Source: Saccharospirillum sp. (lineage in GTDB: Bacteria > Pseudomonadota > Gammaproteobacteria > Pseudomonadales > Natronospirillaceae). From it: a stretch of 64,000 bases of DNA. Location: contig JAGYIL010000001.1 in assembly GCA_018402545.1 (NCBI GenBank), positions 620,001-684,000 on the forward strand, in the 5' to 3' direction. A program made the position numbers and the translations under genes. The notes below the pieces were generated by a model. The model was given only the letters and a program-made list of their open reading frames with translations, made no database searches and was not told the origin of the DNA. Positions 18,573 to 28,035 of the stretch are shown in pieces (within the stretch, counting starts at the first letter, position 1; every line of letters begins with the position of its first letter).

Positions 18573-21500
18573 ATGCCTTTGAAGGGAAAAACAGCACATT
18601 CCAGGGTCGGAAATGCCTCGGCCCGGCGCCTAGTAGATTCCTCCTCCTGGTTGAAACATGCACCACTGGTGCTGTATGAGGCGGAATCACGGGGTGAGCA
18701 GAAAGACCTCTGGGCTCTGAATTATGTGTGCGAGTCGATAGAACAATTGACGGGCTATCCGCCAGACGATTTTCTGGGTGAGAACCCCAGGCGTTATTTG
18801 TATCAGATGATTCACCCCAGCGATCGCCGGCGAGTGGGCGCCGAATACGACCGGTGTCGGGCCATGCTGTCGCCCATCTTCATGACCTATCGGATCAAAC
18901 ACCGGGAACAGGGTTACATTTGGGTCGAAGAGCGCACTAATTTTATCCGGCAGGACAGCGACCATATTGTCTGTCTGGGGTCTCTGGTGGATACCCACGC
19001 CCCTGTTCGTATTGAAAAACGCAATGCACAGATCGACAAGGTTTTGTCGCGGTTGAATGCCGACGTCGCTGTAGCCACCGGCCAGGATTTTATTGAGCAT
19101 CTGTGCCGGCGTCTGGCCCTGTTGCTCGATTGCCGCCAAGTGAGCCTTTTCCAGGTTAACGACAACCAGCACCTGGATTGTCTGGTTTCGATTCTGGACG
19201 GCCTGATGCAGCCGCGCTACAGCATGCGCCTTGCAGACAGTCTGCTGGCGCCGCTCGCCAGTCAGCCGCACCTGGTGGAAAGCCTTACCGCAGCAGATCG
19301 TCACAACTGGCCGATTCTCGATACCATGGTTCATCTCGAAGCCTTCCGGCTCGACAACCGGCGTGGACGCTGGGTGGGCATACTGGTCATCGACCATGAC
19401 GAACCACTGGAGGTCGATTCAACGCTGTTCCGGGTGCTCGAGCTCTATACCGAACGGGCCGTGACTGAAATAGAACGTCTTGGGCTTGAGGGGCAGTTGC
19501 AGGAAAGCGAGGCGCGCTATCGGGCGTTTTTCGAGACCGCTGTTCAGGCGTCAATGATCGTCGACCGGCAGGGCCGGGTGATCAACATCAACCGGGCGGC
19601 TGCCAGCCTGTTCGGGGTGCACGATGAACCGGATGCGTTGCAGTTGCCCTCCATCCTGCCGGATCATCAGCCCGAGGGTTACGAGACCTGGCCCGCCTTT
19701 CTGGCGTTTATCGAACAGGCCAGCGACGCGAAAGCGCGACAAAGTCAGTGGCAATTGCAAACGCTCGGCGGGTCACTTCGCACCATGGTGGTGCACTCAT
19801 TCAGAGTCAGCGGCAACCTGACCGAAGGGGTGATGCTCTCCTTCGATGACATCAGCGACCGGTTGAGTGCTGAAGCCTCGCTGCGTGAGCAACATCAGCT
19901 TATGAACCGTCGTCAGCAGCGCCTGCGGGGGCTGGTTGATGTTGCGACAAGGCTGGAACGCCAGAGCAGCATTCGCGATTTTCTGGTGTCCAGTTGCACC
20001 GCCCTGACTCAGAAAGTCGGCCTGTCCCAGGTTGCCTGCTACCAGCCGGACAGCGAGTTCTGGTATGCCAGCAGCCTCAGGCCAGAGCAGCGCACCCACT
20101 TTCAGGAGCACAGTAAACCCTTGCAGCAGGCGCTCGCCACCCGCCACATCAGCTGGGGCACCGACACCAGCCAGTGGTTTTACGTCCCGCTGGTGGTCGA
20201 CAACCAGGCCGTCGCGGGCCTGGCCATTCTCGGTGACGACCTGATTCTGAACGACCTCGACTTTCTGTCGATGCTGGCTCAAACCCTGAACCTGTCGTTC
20301 GATAACCTGATGCAGCGACAGAATCTGCGCAGCCAGGCCATGCACGATAGCCTGACCGGACTTGGAAATCGTTCCCAGTTACACCAGTGGATCAGCCAGA
20401 CACTCGGGCAACAACCGGATCAGAACGCGAGCCTGTTATTGTTCGACCTTAACCGCTTCAAGGAGATTAACGATACCCTGGGTCACCATTTTGGCGACCG
20501 CTTGTTGTGTGAAATCGGGCCACGCATTCAGCGTATGCTGGAATGGCGAACCAGCCACAACATCGCCCGGCTCGGTGGCGATGAATTCGCGGTGTTGCTG
20601 CCCGACATCAGCCAGCAGGAAGCCCTGGCCGTCGCCGAGCGCCTGGCCCTCTGCTTGCGTGAGCCCTACCGGATCGACGCCATGCAACTGCAGGTTGAGG
20701 CCAGCATCGGCCTGGCGCATTACCCCGACCAGGGGCAGGATGGCCACGAACTGCTGCGCTGCGCCGATGTGGCCATGTACGCGGCCAAAGCCAACAACGA
20801 GTCGGTGGTGGTGTTCGACTCCCACCTTGATGCTCATACCCCCCAGCGCATTGCGGTGTTGTCCGAGTTGGAGGTGGCCATTGGTGCGGGCCAGCTGTGG
20901 GTGGCCTACCAGCCAATCATCAGTGCGGTCACCGGTGGTGTCGCCGGCTTTGAAGGGCTGGTTCGCTGGCAGCACCCGGAACTGGGTGCACTGTCACCGG
21001 CTGAATTTATTCCGCTGGCGGAAATGGGGCAGGGCATTCGGCTGATTACCCGCTTTGTACTGGAGCAATGCCTGGCGCAAATTGTTCACTGGCGTCGCAA
21101 GCATCCGGAACGCTACGTGGCCGTAAACCTGTCATCGCGCGTGTTGCTCGACCAGGCACTGCCGGGGCAAATCGAGCAGTTGCTGGCGAAATACAAACTG
21201 CCTGGCTCGGCACTGGTGCTGGAGTTGACCGAAAGCACCCTGTTGTCGGATCCGGTAAGGGCCATCGCCATTATTAATCAGCTGGCTGATTTGGGTGTCG
21301 GGGTTGAGGTAGATGATTTCGGCACCGGTTATTCATCGCTGGCCTACCTGAAGTCACTGCCCATTCAGGCACTGAAAATCGACAAGAGCTTCATCGATGA
21401 TTTACTGGTGGACTCGCAAGACAGAGTCATCGTCGAGTCGACCATCACCATGGCTCATAATCTGGGCCTGAAAACCGTCGGCGAAGGGGTAGAAAATGAG

Positions 21501-21626
21501 GCCACCTTTCACGAACTGGTGCGCCTGGGTATAGATTCATTGCAGGGGTACTACTTTGCCAGGCCATTGGCCGCGGCAGACATGACCGAATGGCTCGACG
21601 ACTATCACCGCTCGCTGGAGTGGTGA
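18573..21626 (+). CDS. PAS/GAF/GGDEF/EAL cyclic-di-GMP protein
   Basis: Large soluble signalling protein of 1017 residues. Order of domains: PAS (about 25-130), GAF-like (150-300), PAS (about 318-430), GAF (460-590), GGDEF (600-755) and EAL (770-1010). The diguanylate cyclase motif is intact as Gly-Gly-Asp-Glu-Phe at 668-672, but no RxxD inhibitory site precedes it. The phosphodiesterase motif is Glu-Gly-Leu with the catalytic Glu794; downstream blocks Val-Asn-Leu-Ser, Glu-Leu-Thr-Glu-Ser, Asp-Asp-Phe-Gly-Thr-Gly-Tyr-Ser-Ser and Glu-Gly-Val-Glu are present. It could therefore both make and degrade c-di-GMP, probably with hydrolysis dominant. No membrane segment is visible, so it senses a cytosolic cue. 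Monocistronic. Confidence 0.93.
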   Translation: MPLKGKTAHSRVGNASARRLVDSSSWLKHAPLVLYEAESRGEQKDLWALNYVCESIEQLTGYPPDDFLGENPRRYLYQMIHPSDRRRVGAEYDRCRAMLSPIFMTYRIKHREQGYIWVEERTNFIRQDSDHIVCLGSLVDTHAPVRIEKRNAQIDKVLSRLNADVAVATGQDFIEHLCRRLALLLDCRQVSLFQVNDNQHLDCLVSILDGLMQPRYSMRLADSLLAPLASQPHLVESLTAADRHNWPILDTMVHLEAFRLDNRRGRWVGILVIDHDEPLEVDSTLFRVLELYTERAVTEIERLGLEGQLQESEARYRAFFETAVQASMIVDRQGRVININRAAASLFGVHDEPDALQLPSILPDHQPEGYETWPAFLAFIEQASDAKARQSQWQLQTLGGSLRTMVVHSFRVSGNLTEGVMLSFDDISDRLSAEASLREQHQLMNRRQQRLRGLVDVATRLERQSSIRDFLVSSCTALTQKVGLSQVACYQPDSEFWYASSLRPEQRTHFQEHSKPLQQALATRHISWGTDTSQWFYVPLVVDNQAVAGLAILGDDLILNDLDFLSMLAQTLNLSFDNLMQRQNLRSQAMHDSLTGLGNRSQLHQWISQTLGQQPDQNASLLLFDLNRFKEINDTLGHHFGDRLLCEIGPRIQRMLEWRTSHNIARLGGDEFAVLLPDISQQEALAVAERLALCLREPYRIDAMQLQVEASIGLAHYPDQGQDGHELLRCADVAMYAAKANNESVVVFDSHLDAHTPQRIAVLSELEVAIGAGQLWVAYQPIISAVTGGVAGFEGLVRWQHPELGALSPAEFIPLAEMGQGIRLITRFVLEQCLAQIVHWRRKHPERYVAVNLSSRVLLDQALPGQIEQLLAKYKLPGSALVLELTESTLLSDPVRAIAIINQLADLGVGVEVDDFGTGYSSLAYLKSLPIQALKIDKSFIDDLLVDSQDRVIVESTITMAHNLGLKTVGEGVENEATFHELVRLGIDSLQGYYFARPLAAADMTEWLDDYHRSLEW

Positions 21627-21651
21627 TAGTCTGCTTCGTTCGTTGGTTATG

Positions 21652-21748
21652 CTCCCCAAGGCCCTTCGACAAGCTCAGGGCGAACGGGGGTTATTCGCAA
21701 CCATCTTATACAATTCCGTTCGGGGTGAGCCTGTCGAACCCCCTTGGG
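21652..21748. repeat. REP-like doublet D1 (two inverted units)
   Basis: Unit A (21652-21688) has core CTTCGACAAGCTCAGGG with AGGGC/GCCCT arms; unit B (21716-21748) is inverted, with arms CGGGG/CCCCC around TGAGCCTGTCGAA. The two units share the loop but carry different, internally complementary stems. The doublet sits between convergent genes (the GGDEF/EAL gene and argH), where it could serve as a shared transcription or mRNA-end signal. Confidence 0.85.
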
Positions 21749-21774
21749 AAAAACACTGACCCAGTAATTTCACC

Positions 21775-23181
21775 TTAGGAACGTTTGTCCAGCAAGACCT
21801 CTGCCCGTGCGGCCGCTGCCCGCACCTGATTGGGCGCGGTGCCACCCAGGTGGTCGCGAGCTGCAACCGAGCCTTCCAGCGTCAGCACATCGAACACATC
21901 GGCGGTGATGGTGTCGCTGAACGGGGTCAGCTCGTCGAGCGTCATTTCACTCAGGTCTTTACCCTGAGCCAGGCCATAGGCCACGCTCTTGCCGACCACT
22001 TCGTGCGCATCGCGAAACGCCATACCTTTCTTCACCAGGTAATCCGCCAGGTCTGTCGCAGTACTGTACCCGCGCAGCGCCGCTGCTTTCATGACCGCAG
22101 GCTTGGCTTCGATGTAAGGCACCATGTCGGCGAAGGCACGCAGGCTGCCCGCCAGGGTATCGATGGTGTCGAACAGGGGTTCCTTGTCTTCCTGGTTGTC
22201 TTTGTTGTAGGCCAGTGGCTGGCTTTTCATCAGCGTCAGCAGACTCATCAGGTGGCCATAAACCCGGCCGGTTTTGCCGCGTACCAGTTCCGGTACATCG
22301 GGGTTCTTCTTCTGCGGCATAATGCTCGAGCCGGTACAGAACCGGTCTGGCAGGTTGATGAAATCGAACTGGGCCGAGGCCCACAACACCAGCTCTTCCG
22401 ACATGCGCGACAGGTGCATCATTGTCAGCGATGCCCAGTGCGTGAATTCGATGGCGAAGTCACGGTCCGAGACCGAATCGAGCGAGTTTTCGGAGGCGCG
22501 ATCGAAGCCCAGCAACTCGGCGGTGCGCTCACGGTTGATCGGAAAGGTGGTACCCGCCAGCGCGGCGGCACCGAGCGGCAGTATGTTTACCCGTTTGCGG
22601 CAATCCTGCAGGCGTTCGAAATCACGTTGCAGCATTTCATTCCAGGCCAGCAGGTGGTGGCCAAAGGTAACCGGCTGAGCCGTTTGCAAGTGGGTAAAGC
22701 CAGGCATGATGGTATCGGCTTCGTTTGCGGCCAGGGTGACCAGGCCGCGCTGCAACCGGGTCAGTTCGGCGCTCAGGCCATCGATGGCTTCGCGCAGGTA
22801 CAGCCGGATATCGGTTGCTACCTGGTCGTTCCGACTGCGACCGGTGTGCAGTTTCTTGCCAACCGGCCCGATCTTGGTGGTCAGGGCCGATTCGACGTTC
22901 ATGTGCACGTCTTCCAGCGCCACCGACCATACCTGCTGACCGGATTCAATGTCGGCCTGAACGGCCTTCAGCCCATTCACAATCTGTTCGCACTCGTCTG
23001 CGGTCAGCACTCCGACTTCAGACAGCATGGTCGCATGGGCAATAGAGCCCTGAATGTCATGTCGGTACAGACGCTGATCGAATTGAATGGAGGCGGTAAA
23101 TTCGGCCACAAACGCATCGGTTGCTTCGGCAAAACGGCCACCCCAGGCGGCATTGGTGCTTTGAGCGTGGTCATCAGACAT
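21775..23181 (-). CDS. argH: Argininosuccinate lyase
   Basis: Last step of arginine synthesis: splits argininosuccinate into arginine and fumarate. The superfamily signature [11 protein letters not shown] lies near residues 283-293. 468 residues with ATG 23181 as start (Met-Ser-Asp-Asp-His-Ala); an in-frame upstream extension to 23367 would overlap algZ and is not conserved. Divergent from algZ with 150 bp between, the arrangement known from Pseudomonas. Confidence 0.97.
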   Translation of the reverse strand: MSDDHAQSTNAAWGGRFAEATDAFVAEFTASIQFDQRLYRHDIQGSIAHATMLSEVGVLTADECEQIVNGLKAVQADIESGQQVWSVALEDVHMNVESALTTKIGPVGKKLHTGRSRNDQVATDIRLYLREAIDGLSAELTRLQRGLVTLAANEADTIMPGFTHLQTAQPVTFGHHLLAWNEMLQRDFERLQDCRKRVNILPLGAAALAGTTFPINRERTAELLGFDRASENSLDSVSDRDFAIEFTHWASLTMMHLSRMSEELVLWASAQFDFINLPDRFCTGSSIMPQKKNPDVPELVRGKTGRVYGHLMSLLTLMKSQPLAYNKDNQEDKEPLFDTIDTLAGSLRAFADMVPYIEAKPAVMKAAALRGYSTATDLADYLVKKGMAFRDAHEVVGKSVAYGLAQGKDLSEMTLDELTPFSDTITADVFDVLTLEGSVAARDHLGGTAPNQVRAAAARAEVLLDKRS

Positions 23182-23332
23182 GATTACAGGGTTCCTTGTG
23201 CACAGTGAAGGGGCATTATATCGGCTTGACTGGCGTTGGCTATGGGTATTGGGGCCGGTTGCTTGATCCCCGGGCAAGCACGGGAGACACTGAGCTTCTC
23301 GTCTCAAGCAGATTAACAGGCAGGTTGCGTTC

Positions 23333-24448
23333 TTGAAGCCAGCAAAAAACCCCGCTTTCACCACCAATCAGCCTTCGCTGGTGCTGCCCGACCTGTGCAC
23401 TGCCACCTCGGTATTTTTTCTGGTGCTGGTCTCGGAGTTGCTGGTGCTCGTGTGGGTATTGCTGCAATCGGGCATCGACTGGATTCAACTGGGTGCCATG
23501 AGCCTGACGGTGCAGTGGATCGTGTTGCCCTCGGCAGCGCTGTTGTGCCGGTTGCGCCGCTGGCTGGCCCGCAGCCCGCTGTGGCTGGGGTGGCTGGTCG
23601 CGTTCTCAACGGTATCGGGGGTCGGTTTTGTGGTCAGCGTGGTTGGCAGTGTGGTAGTCCTGGGGGGCTGGGCCGCAATAGACCCGGTGATGGTGCTGCG
23701 CCACACCGCAGCGACGGCCATTATTGCGGCCTTGTTGCTGCGCTATTTTCAACTGCAGCAGGCGGTGGTGGATCGCTCTCGCGCTGAGCTCTCGGCCCGC
23801 ATTGAAGCGCTGCAAAACCGCATTCGTCCGCACTTTCTGTTCAATAGTCTGAATACCATTGCGGAGTTGATAGCGACCCGCCCCGAGGCGGCCGAACAGG
23901 CCATCGAAGATTTGTCCCGCCTGTTTCGGGCCAGCCTGAAAGAAGCCACCACGTTCTGGAGCCTTAGCGATGAGCTGGCGCTGGTCGATGGTTATCTTTC
24001 ACTGGAGCAGTGGCGTCTGGGTGACCGCCTGACCGTGGTATGGCAGACGCCGCGGCCGACAACGCGGTGGTCGGTTCCGGTGCTGATACTGCAGCCACTG
24101 ATTGAAAACGCTATTGTGCATGGCATAGCTCCGAGTGTTAGCGGTGGCCAGTTACTGATTCGCTGCCGGGAGAAAAACCGCCAACTGATTATTGAGATCG
24201 AAAATCCGCTGGTGCGGTCGCCGTCCGTCACGGAACCCAGCGCCGACCAGGGGGCGGAGCGACGCCGTACCCCCCGGGGAAATCAGGTTGCGCTGGAAAA
24301 CATTCGCCATCGTCTGGCAACCTTATATGGGGATGCCGCCAAATTGTATGCGGCGGCCGATGAGCGAACCTATCGGGTTCGTTTAACCTTGCCCGCCACC
24401 TTGCTGGCGCGCGGGAACTCGCACCTTAACAACAGGAGCAACCCTTGA
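23333..24448 (+). CDS. algZ: LytS/AlgZ-type sensor histidine kinase
   Basis: Membrane sensor with several N-terminal hydrophobic helices (about residues 20-135), then the His_kinase box [10 protein letters not shown] with His167, and an HATPase domain whose [10 protein letters not shown] block is intact. 371 residues, starting at TTG 23333. Homologous to AlgZ/FimS, which with AlgR controls alginate and type IV pili in Pseudomonas; the regulon here is unknown and no alginate genes are in the window. Translationally coupled with algR (overlap at 24445-24448). Confidence 0.9.
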   Translation: MKPAKNPAFTTNQPSLVLPDLCTATSVFFLVLVSELLVLVWVLLQSGIDWIQLGAMSLTVQWIVLPSAALLCRLRRWLARSPLWLGWLVAFSTVSGVGFVVSVVGSVVVLGGWAAIDPVMVLRHTAATAIIAALLLRYFQLQQAVVDRSRAELSARIEALQNRIRPHFLFNSLNTIAELIATRPEAAEQAIEDLSRLFRASLKEATTFWSLSDELALVDGYLSLEQWRLGDRLTVVWQTPRPTTRWSVPVLILQPLIENAIVHGIAPSVSGGQLLIRCREKNRQLIIEIENPLVRSPSVTEPSADQGAERRRTPRGNQVALENIRHRLATLYGDAAKLYAAADERTYRVRLTLPATLLARGNSHLNNRSNP

Positions 24449-25185
24449 AAGTCATGATCGTAGACGATGAGCCGCTGGCCCGGGAGCGCCTGCTCAGGCT
24501 ATTGCAGTCGGAAGACAGCGTGACGCAGTGCGTCACCGCCGCCAATGGTCAGGAGGCCTTGCGCCGGCAAACGGATGACCCGGCCGATCTGGTGTTGCTC
24601 GACATTCGCATGCCCGGGCTCAGTGGGCTGGAGCTGGCGGCACAATGGTCGCAGCAGCCGAACCCCCCGGCCATTGTCTTCTGTACCGCCTACGATGATT
24701 ACGCCCTCGAAGCGTTTCAGGTTCAGGCTGTTTCCTACCTGATGAAGCCGGTAAAGGCGGCCGACCTGCATCAGGTGTTGGCCCAGGCCAGTCAGTTGAA
24801 CCGGGCACAACTGACCGCCCTGAGCGGCGCGGATATCGGCCCGGTGATTGCCTTGCAAACCGGTCGCGGAAAAGAGCGTATCCCGCTGAACGATGTGTTT
24901 TGTTTCCGTGCCGACCAGAAGTACGTTGTCGCCCAGTGCCGTCAGGGTGAGCGGTTGTGCGATTACAGCCTGAAACAGCTCGAAGAACGCTTCCCCGACT
25001 ATCTGGTGCGGGTACACCGGACGACCCTGGTCCCCAAAAGCCGGCTGGAAAAGCTGTCTCGGGATGCCCAGGGCGGTATTTGGCTGAACGTACGCGGGCT
25101 GGACGAACCGGTCACTGTGAGCCGACGTTTTGCGCGTGAGCTGCGGCCTCTGTTCAATGATTCAACGGACTGGTCGGATGCCTAG
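24445..25185 (+). CDS. algR: LytTR-family response regulator
   Basis: Receiver domain at residues 1-120 with phospho-acceptor Asp53 (Leu-Leu-Asp-Ile-Arg-Met-Pro), acidic pair Asp7-Asp8 and Lys in Tyr-Leu-Met-Lys-Pro, then a LytTR DNA-binding domain at about 140-240. 246 residues. The start is probably TTG 24445, with AGGAG six bases upstream and overlap with the algZ stop; ATG 24454 is the alternative. Partner of AlgZ. In Pseudomonas hemC follows directly; here hemC lies 16 kb to the left instead. Confidence 0.92.
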   Translation: MKVMIVDDEPLARERLLRLLQSEDSVTQCVTAANGQEALRRQTDDPADLVLLDIRMPGLSGLELAAQWSQQPNPPAIVFCTAYDDYALEAFQVQAVSYLMKPVKAADLHQVLAQASQLNRAQLTALSGADIGPVIALQTGRGKERIPLNDVFCFRADQKYVVAQCRQGERLCDYSLKQLEERFPDYLVRVHRTTLVPKSRLEKLSRDAQGGIWLNVRGLDEPVTVSRRFARELRPLFNDSTDWSDA

Positions 25186-25219
25186 CGGCTGCACTAGGTA
25201 ACGCTTTGTGCGATTTTGT

Positions 25220-25247
25220 TTGCGAAACACCCAAATTGGTTTATAAA
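25220..25247 (+). promoter_or_regulatory. Putative sigma-70 promoter of sutA
   Basis: TTGCGA (25220-25225) and TATAAA (25242-25247) with a 16-base spacer, about 100 bases upstream of the sutA start. It lies in the short gap after algR and would give sutA a structured leader. Confidence 0.5.
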
Positions 25248-25271
25248 AGAACGGTGTGTGATTTTGGGAGT

Positions 25272-25316
25272 CGTTGCCGCGAGGCGTCATTAAACGATGC
25301 CTTAACGACGGCAACG
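25272..25316 (+). other. Structured leader hairpin upstream of sutA
   Basis: Outer arms CGTTGCCG (25272-25279) and CGGCAACG (25309-25316) pair perfectly and enclose a second imperfect stem GGCGTC/GATGCC. No U-tract follows, so it looks like an mRNA leader structure rather than a terminator, although it could be the 3' end signal of algR. Confidence 0.5.
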
Positions 25317-25347
25317 CCTGCCAAACCGTACGAAAAGGGGACGCAAG

Positions 25348-25557
25348 GTGAGTGAAAAAAACAAGCCGGGCAAGTTGGTGCCGGAACAAACAGATGCCGA
25401 ACGCCAGCTGGCCGACCGGGAAGCTCTGCGGTCGCAAATGGCCAGTGAAGTCGAAGCCTTTTTAAAGGCGGGCGGCAAGGTAGAGCAGGTCGAACGTGGG
25501 AAGCGAGCAGACCCGCCGCGCAAGCCCGAGAGCCAGTATGGCAGTCGCCCGATTTAA
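25348..25557 (+). CDS. sutA: SutA-like RNA polymerase-binding regulator (short form)
   Basis: A 69-residue highly charged protein ending Ala-Asp-Pro-Pro-Arg-Lys-Pro-Glu-Ser-Gln-Tyr-Gly-Ser-Arg-Pro-Ile, almost the C terminus of Pseudomonas SutA, which binds RNA polymerase and adjusts transcription during slow growth. The central helix (Arg-Glu-Ala-Leu-Arg-Ser-Gln-Met to Leu-Lys-Ala-Gly-Gly-Lys-Val) is also conserved. The acidic N-terminal tail of the Pseudomonas protein (about 105 residues in total) is mostly missing, with only about 20 residues before the helix. Start is GTG 25348 with AAGGGG upstream. Monocistronic. Confidence 0.82.
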   Translation: MSEKNKPGKLVPEQTDAERQLADREALRSQMASEVEAFLKAGGKVEQVERGKRADPPRKPESQYGSRPI

Positions 25558-26198
25558 AGAGGCCACTCCGGCGCCGTCCGGAGTAGACACCCGGTAGAGT
25601 TCAAGTGCCAGCGAGCGCCTGGATGAACCTCCCTGGTCCGTAGGGTAGTGGCCAGTTAACGGTTCAGGAAAACGCATCAGCCACTACCGGGGTGGACGGC
25701 AATTCCTCTCGCGCCTCACCATGCGCTACCGATCGACACCGGTGAACACAGTGTTTCAAAAAAAACATCAATGAAATCGAATTACCAAAACAGCCCCGGA
25801 CACCGGGTAATCTTGTAACTTAACAACATTTGGCCAGACCTGGCTGACAAAACCCTGCTACATCGTGACACCCGAAAACCGGGTTGATTGCCCGCTTATT
25901 GATCATTCTTCCATTCAATTTCTGCATCAATGCTCAATCAATGTACATAAAGTCCCGGTTCGCGCGCCATAGCGACGCAGTGGCTGAGGGCTACAAGGGG
26001 CATATCAAAAGCTGACCGGATGGGCTGGATGTCGTTTTCTTTCAGCAAAATATGTCATCGTGTCGCTTGTCAGAAAATTATTGACGAAATAGCGTTTCTT
26101 GCCAGTGTCGCCGGGCAGTACACTCCCTGCAACTATCAACACATACCTACTATAACTATCCGCTGGACAATCCCCCCCCATTAAGGAGATAACCGCTA
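25558..26198. other. Long intergenic region between sutA and pckA
   Basis: This 641-bp gap contains a hairpin at 25565-25584 (ACTCCGG/TCCGGAGT), likely ending the sutA transcript, and a widely spaced perfect 9-bp inverted repeat, GGTAGTGGC at 25644-25652 and GCCACTACC at 25680-25688. The last 150 bases are A+T-richer and should hold the pckA promoter, but I see no convincing pair of boxes. No gene or known RNA family is recognised. Confidence 0.5.
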
Positions 26199-27740
26199 AT
26201 GGCCGCTTTTTCCCCTAACGCCCACGTGGACCTGAGCACCCCGCTGTTGCTGGAGTTTGCTGTCCGCCGCGAAGAAGGTGAGTTTGCCAGTAACGGGGCC
26301 TTTGTCGCCCGAACCGGTGAGCGTACCGGCCGCTCTCCGAAAGACCGCTTTATCGTCAAAGAAGCTGGCAGCCAGGATGAAATCGAATGGGGAGCAGTAA
26401 ACCGCGCCTTTGATTCAGGCCGGTTTGATGCCCTGTGGCAACGCGTCAGCGACCACCTGGCCGATCGTGAACATTTCGTCGGTCACCTGGAAGTCGGTTC
26501 AGCCGCAAAGCACAGTGTGCCAATTAGAGTAACCACCGAGCTGGCCTGGCATCAGGTGTTTGCCAGAAACCTCTTCATTGTGGCCGATGAGTGGAACGCT
26601 CAGAACAAAGACAGCTGGCAGGTATTGAACGTCCCCAGCTTTGTCTGCAACCCCGAGCGTGATGGCACGGCCAGTGACTCTGCCTGCATCATTAACTTCG
26701 AACAGCGCAAAGTGCTGATCGCCGGTTTGTACTATGCCGGTGAAATGAAGAAAGCCATGTTCTCAGTGCAAAATTTCTTGCTGCCCGCTCAGGATGTGCT
26801 GCCGATGCACTGCTCGGCCAACGTCGGTGACGATGGCAAGACTACCCTGTTCTTTGGCTTGTCCGGCACCGGTAAAACCACCCTCAGCGCCGACCCGGAA
26901 CGCTTCCTGATCGGCGATGACGAACATGGCTGGGGACCGGGTGTAGTGTTCAACATTGAAGGCGGCTGCTATGCCAAGTGCATCGACCTGACCGAGAAAA
27001 ACGAACCGTTGATCTGGAAGGCCATTCGTTTCGGTACCATTCTGGAAAACGTGGTGCTCGACGCTCAGCGCGCGCCCGATTACACCGACGACAGCCTGAC
27101 CCAGAACTCCCGCGCTGCCTACCCGCTGGAGCACATAGAAAAACGTCAGCTAAGCAACCAGGGCGATGAACCCAATGCCGTGGTGTTCCTGACCTGCGAT
27201 CTGAACGGCGTATTGCCGCCCGTGTCCAAACTGAGCAAAGAAGCGGCTGCCTACCACTTTCTCAGTGGCTATACGGCCCTGGTCGGTTCAACCGAAATGG
27301 GGGCAGGCAAGGGCATCAAGACCACCTTCTCCACTTGCTTTGGTGCGCCTTTCTTCCCGCGCCCGGCCGGTGTTTACGCCGAGCTGCTGATGAAACGGGT
27401 TGAATCGGCCGGTACCGATGTCTACCTGGTGAATACGGGCTGGACAGGTGGTGCCTACGGCGAAGGCAAGCGGTTCAGCATTCCGGTCACCCGGGCGGTG
27501 ATCACGGCGATCACCAATGGTGAACTGGCCAATGTTGAGACCCGGCATATCGATGGCCTGAACCTCGACGTTCCTGTGGCTGTCCCCGGTGTTGATGACG
27601 AACTGCTGGTTCCGCGCAATACCTGGGCTGACCCGGCCGCCTACGATGCCAAGGCCGCTGCGTTGATTGAAGAGTTCAAGCAGAACTTTGCCAAGTATGA
27701 CGTCTCCGACGCCATTAAAGCCGCAGGCCCCCAAGGCTGA
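26199..27740 (+). CDS. pckA: Phosphoenolpyruvate carboxykinase (ATP)
   Basis: Converts oxaloacetate and ATP to phosphoenolpyruvate for gluconeogenesis. 513 residues. The P-loop Gly-Leu-Ser-Gly-Thr-Gly-Lys-Thr-Thr lies at about 220-228 with Lys226; the following Leu-Ile-Gly-Asp-Asp-Glu-His-Gly-Trp holds the metal-binding aspartates, and the N-terminal Arg-Thr-Gly-Arg-Ser-Pro-Lys-Asp block is intact. AAGGAG precedes the start. Monocistronic, with a strong terminator. The long upstream region is consistent with carbon-source regulation, although no operator can be named. Confidence 0.96.
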   Translation: MAAFSPNAHVDLSTPLLLEFAVRREEGEFASNGAFVARTGERTGRSPKDRFIVKEAGSQDEIEWGAVNRAFDSGRFDALWQRVSDHLADREHFVGHLEVGSAAKHSVPIRVTTELAWHQVFARNLFIVADEWNAQNKDSWQVLNVPSFVCNPERDGTASDSACIINFEQRKVLIAGLYYAGEMKKAMFSVQNFLLPAQDVLPMHCSANVGDDGKTTLFFGLSGTGKTTLSADPERFLIGDDEHGWGPGVVFNIEGGCYAKCIDLTEKNEPLIWKAIRFGTILENVVLDAQRAPDYTDDSLTQNSRAAYPLEHIEKRQLSNQGDEPNAVVFLTCDLNGVLPPVSKLSKEAAAYHFLSGYTALVGSTEMGAGKGIKTTFSTCFGAPFFPRPAGVYAELLMKRVESAGTDVYLVNTGWTGGAYGEGKRFSIPVTRAVITAITNGELANVETRHIDGLNLDVPVAVPGVDDELLVPRNTWADPAAYDAKAAALIEEFKQNFAKYDVSDAIKAAGPQG

Positions 27741-27765
27741 CACCTTGCAAGAACCTTTCCCCTGA

Positions 27766-27808
27766 TACACCCCGGGCCTGCTACAGACCCGGGGTGTATG
27801 TCTTTTTA
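27766..27808 (+). terminator. Rho-independent terminator of pckA
   Basis: TACACCCCGGG (27766-27776) pairs with CCCGGGGTGTA (27788-27798), followed by TGTCTTTTT. Strong 11-bp stem with a U-tract. Confidence 0.88.
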
Positions 27809-27940
27809 GGCGTCGCGCCAAACACCCTTATTGCCAACGCGGATACATCGAACCGGTCTGCCCGGGTTCGGTCGTGCGTATTACGGTAGACATCGACTGG
27901 AAAAATCCTGATTGTGGAGCGATACTGTAGGCTGTTGTTA

Positions 27941-27963
27941 TTTATGTGATATAATAGGATAAA
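27941..27963. promoter_or_regulatory. AT-rich operator-like site O1 upstream of the FadR-type regulator
   Basis: TTTAT and ATAAA flank a GATATAATA core, giving a roughly symmetric 23-bp site about 75 bases before the regulator gene. It shares the TATTATA/TATAATA core with sites O2-O4 at the other promoters of the pentose locus, as expected for autoregulation; the core may also supply the -10 element. Confidence 0.45.
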
Positions 27964-28035
27964 TGTCTGGGCCTCGATGCCTGTCCACCGATGATCGACC
28001 CGGTAACCGATCTGGGCTAAAGAAGAGTTTAGTGC

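Noticed and set aside
21652-21748. REP doublet as a simple Rho-independent terminator
   Set aside because: No U-tract follows either unit, and the same sequence occurs where no terminator is expected (39744-39969).
21850-23208. 452-codon open frame antisense to argH
   Set aside because: Shadow of argH; composition follows its complement and no family is recognisable.
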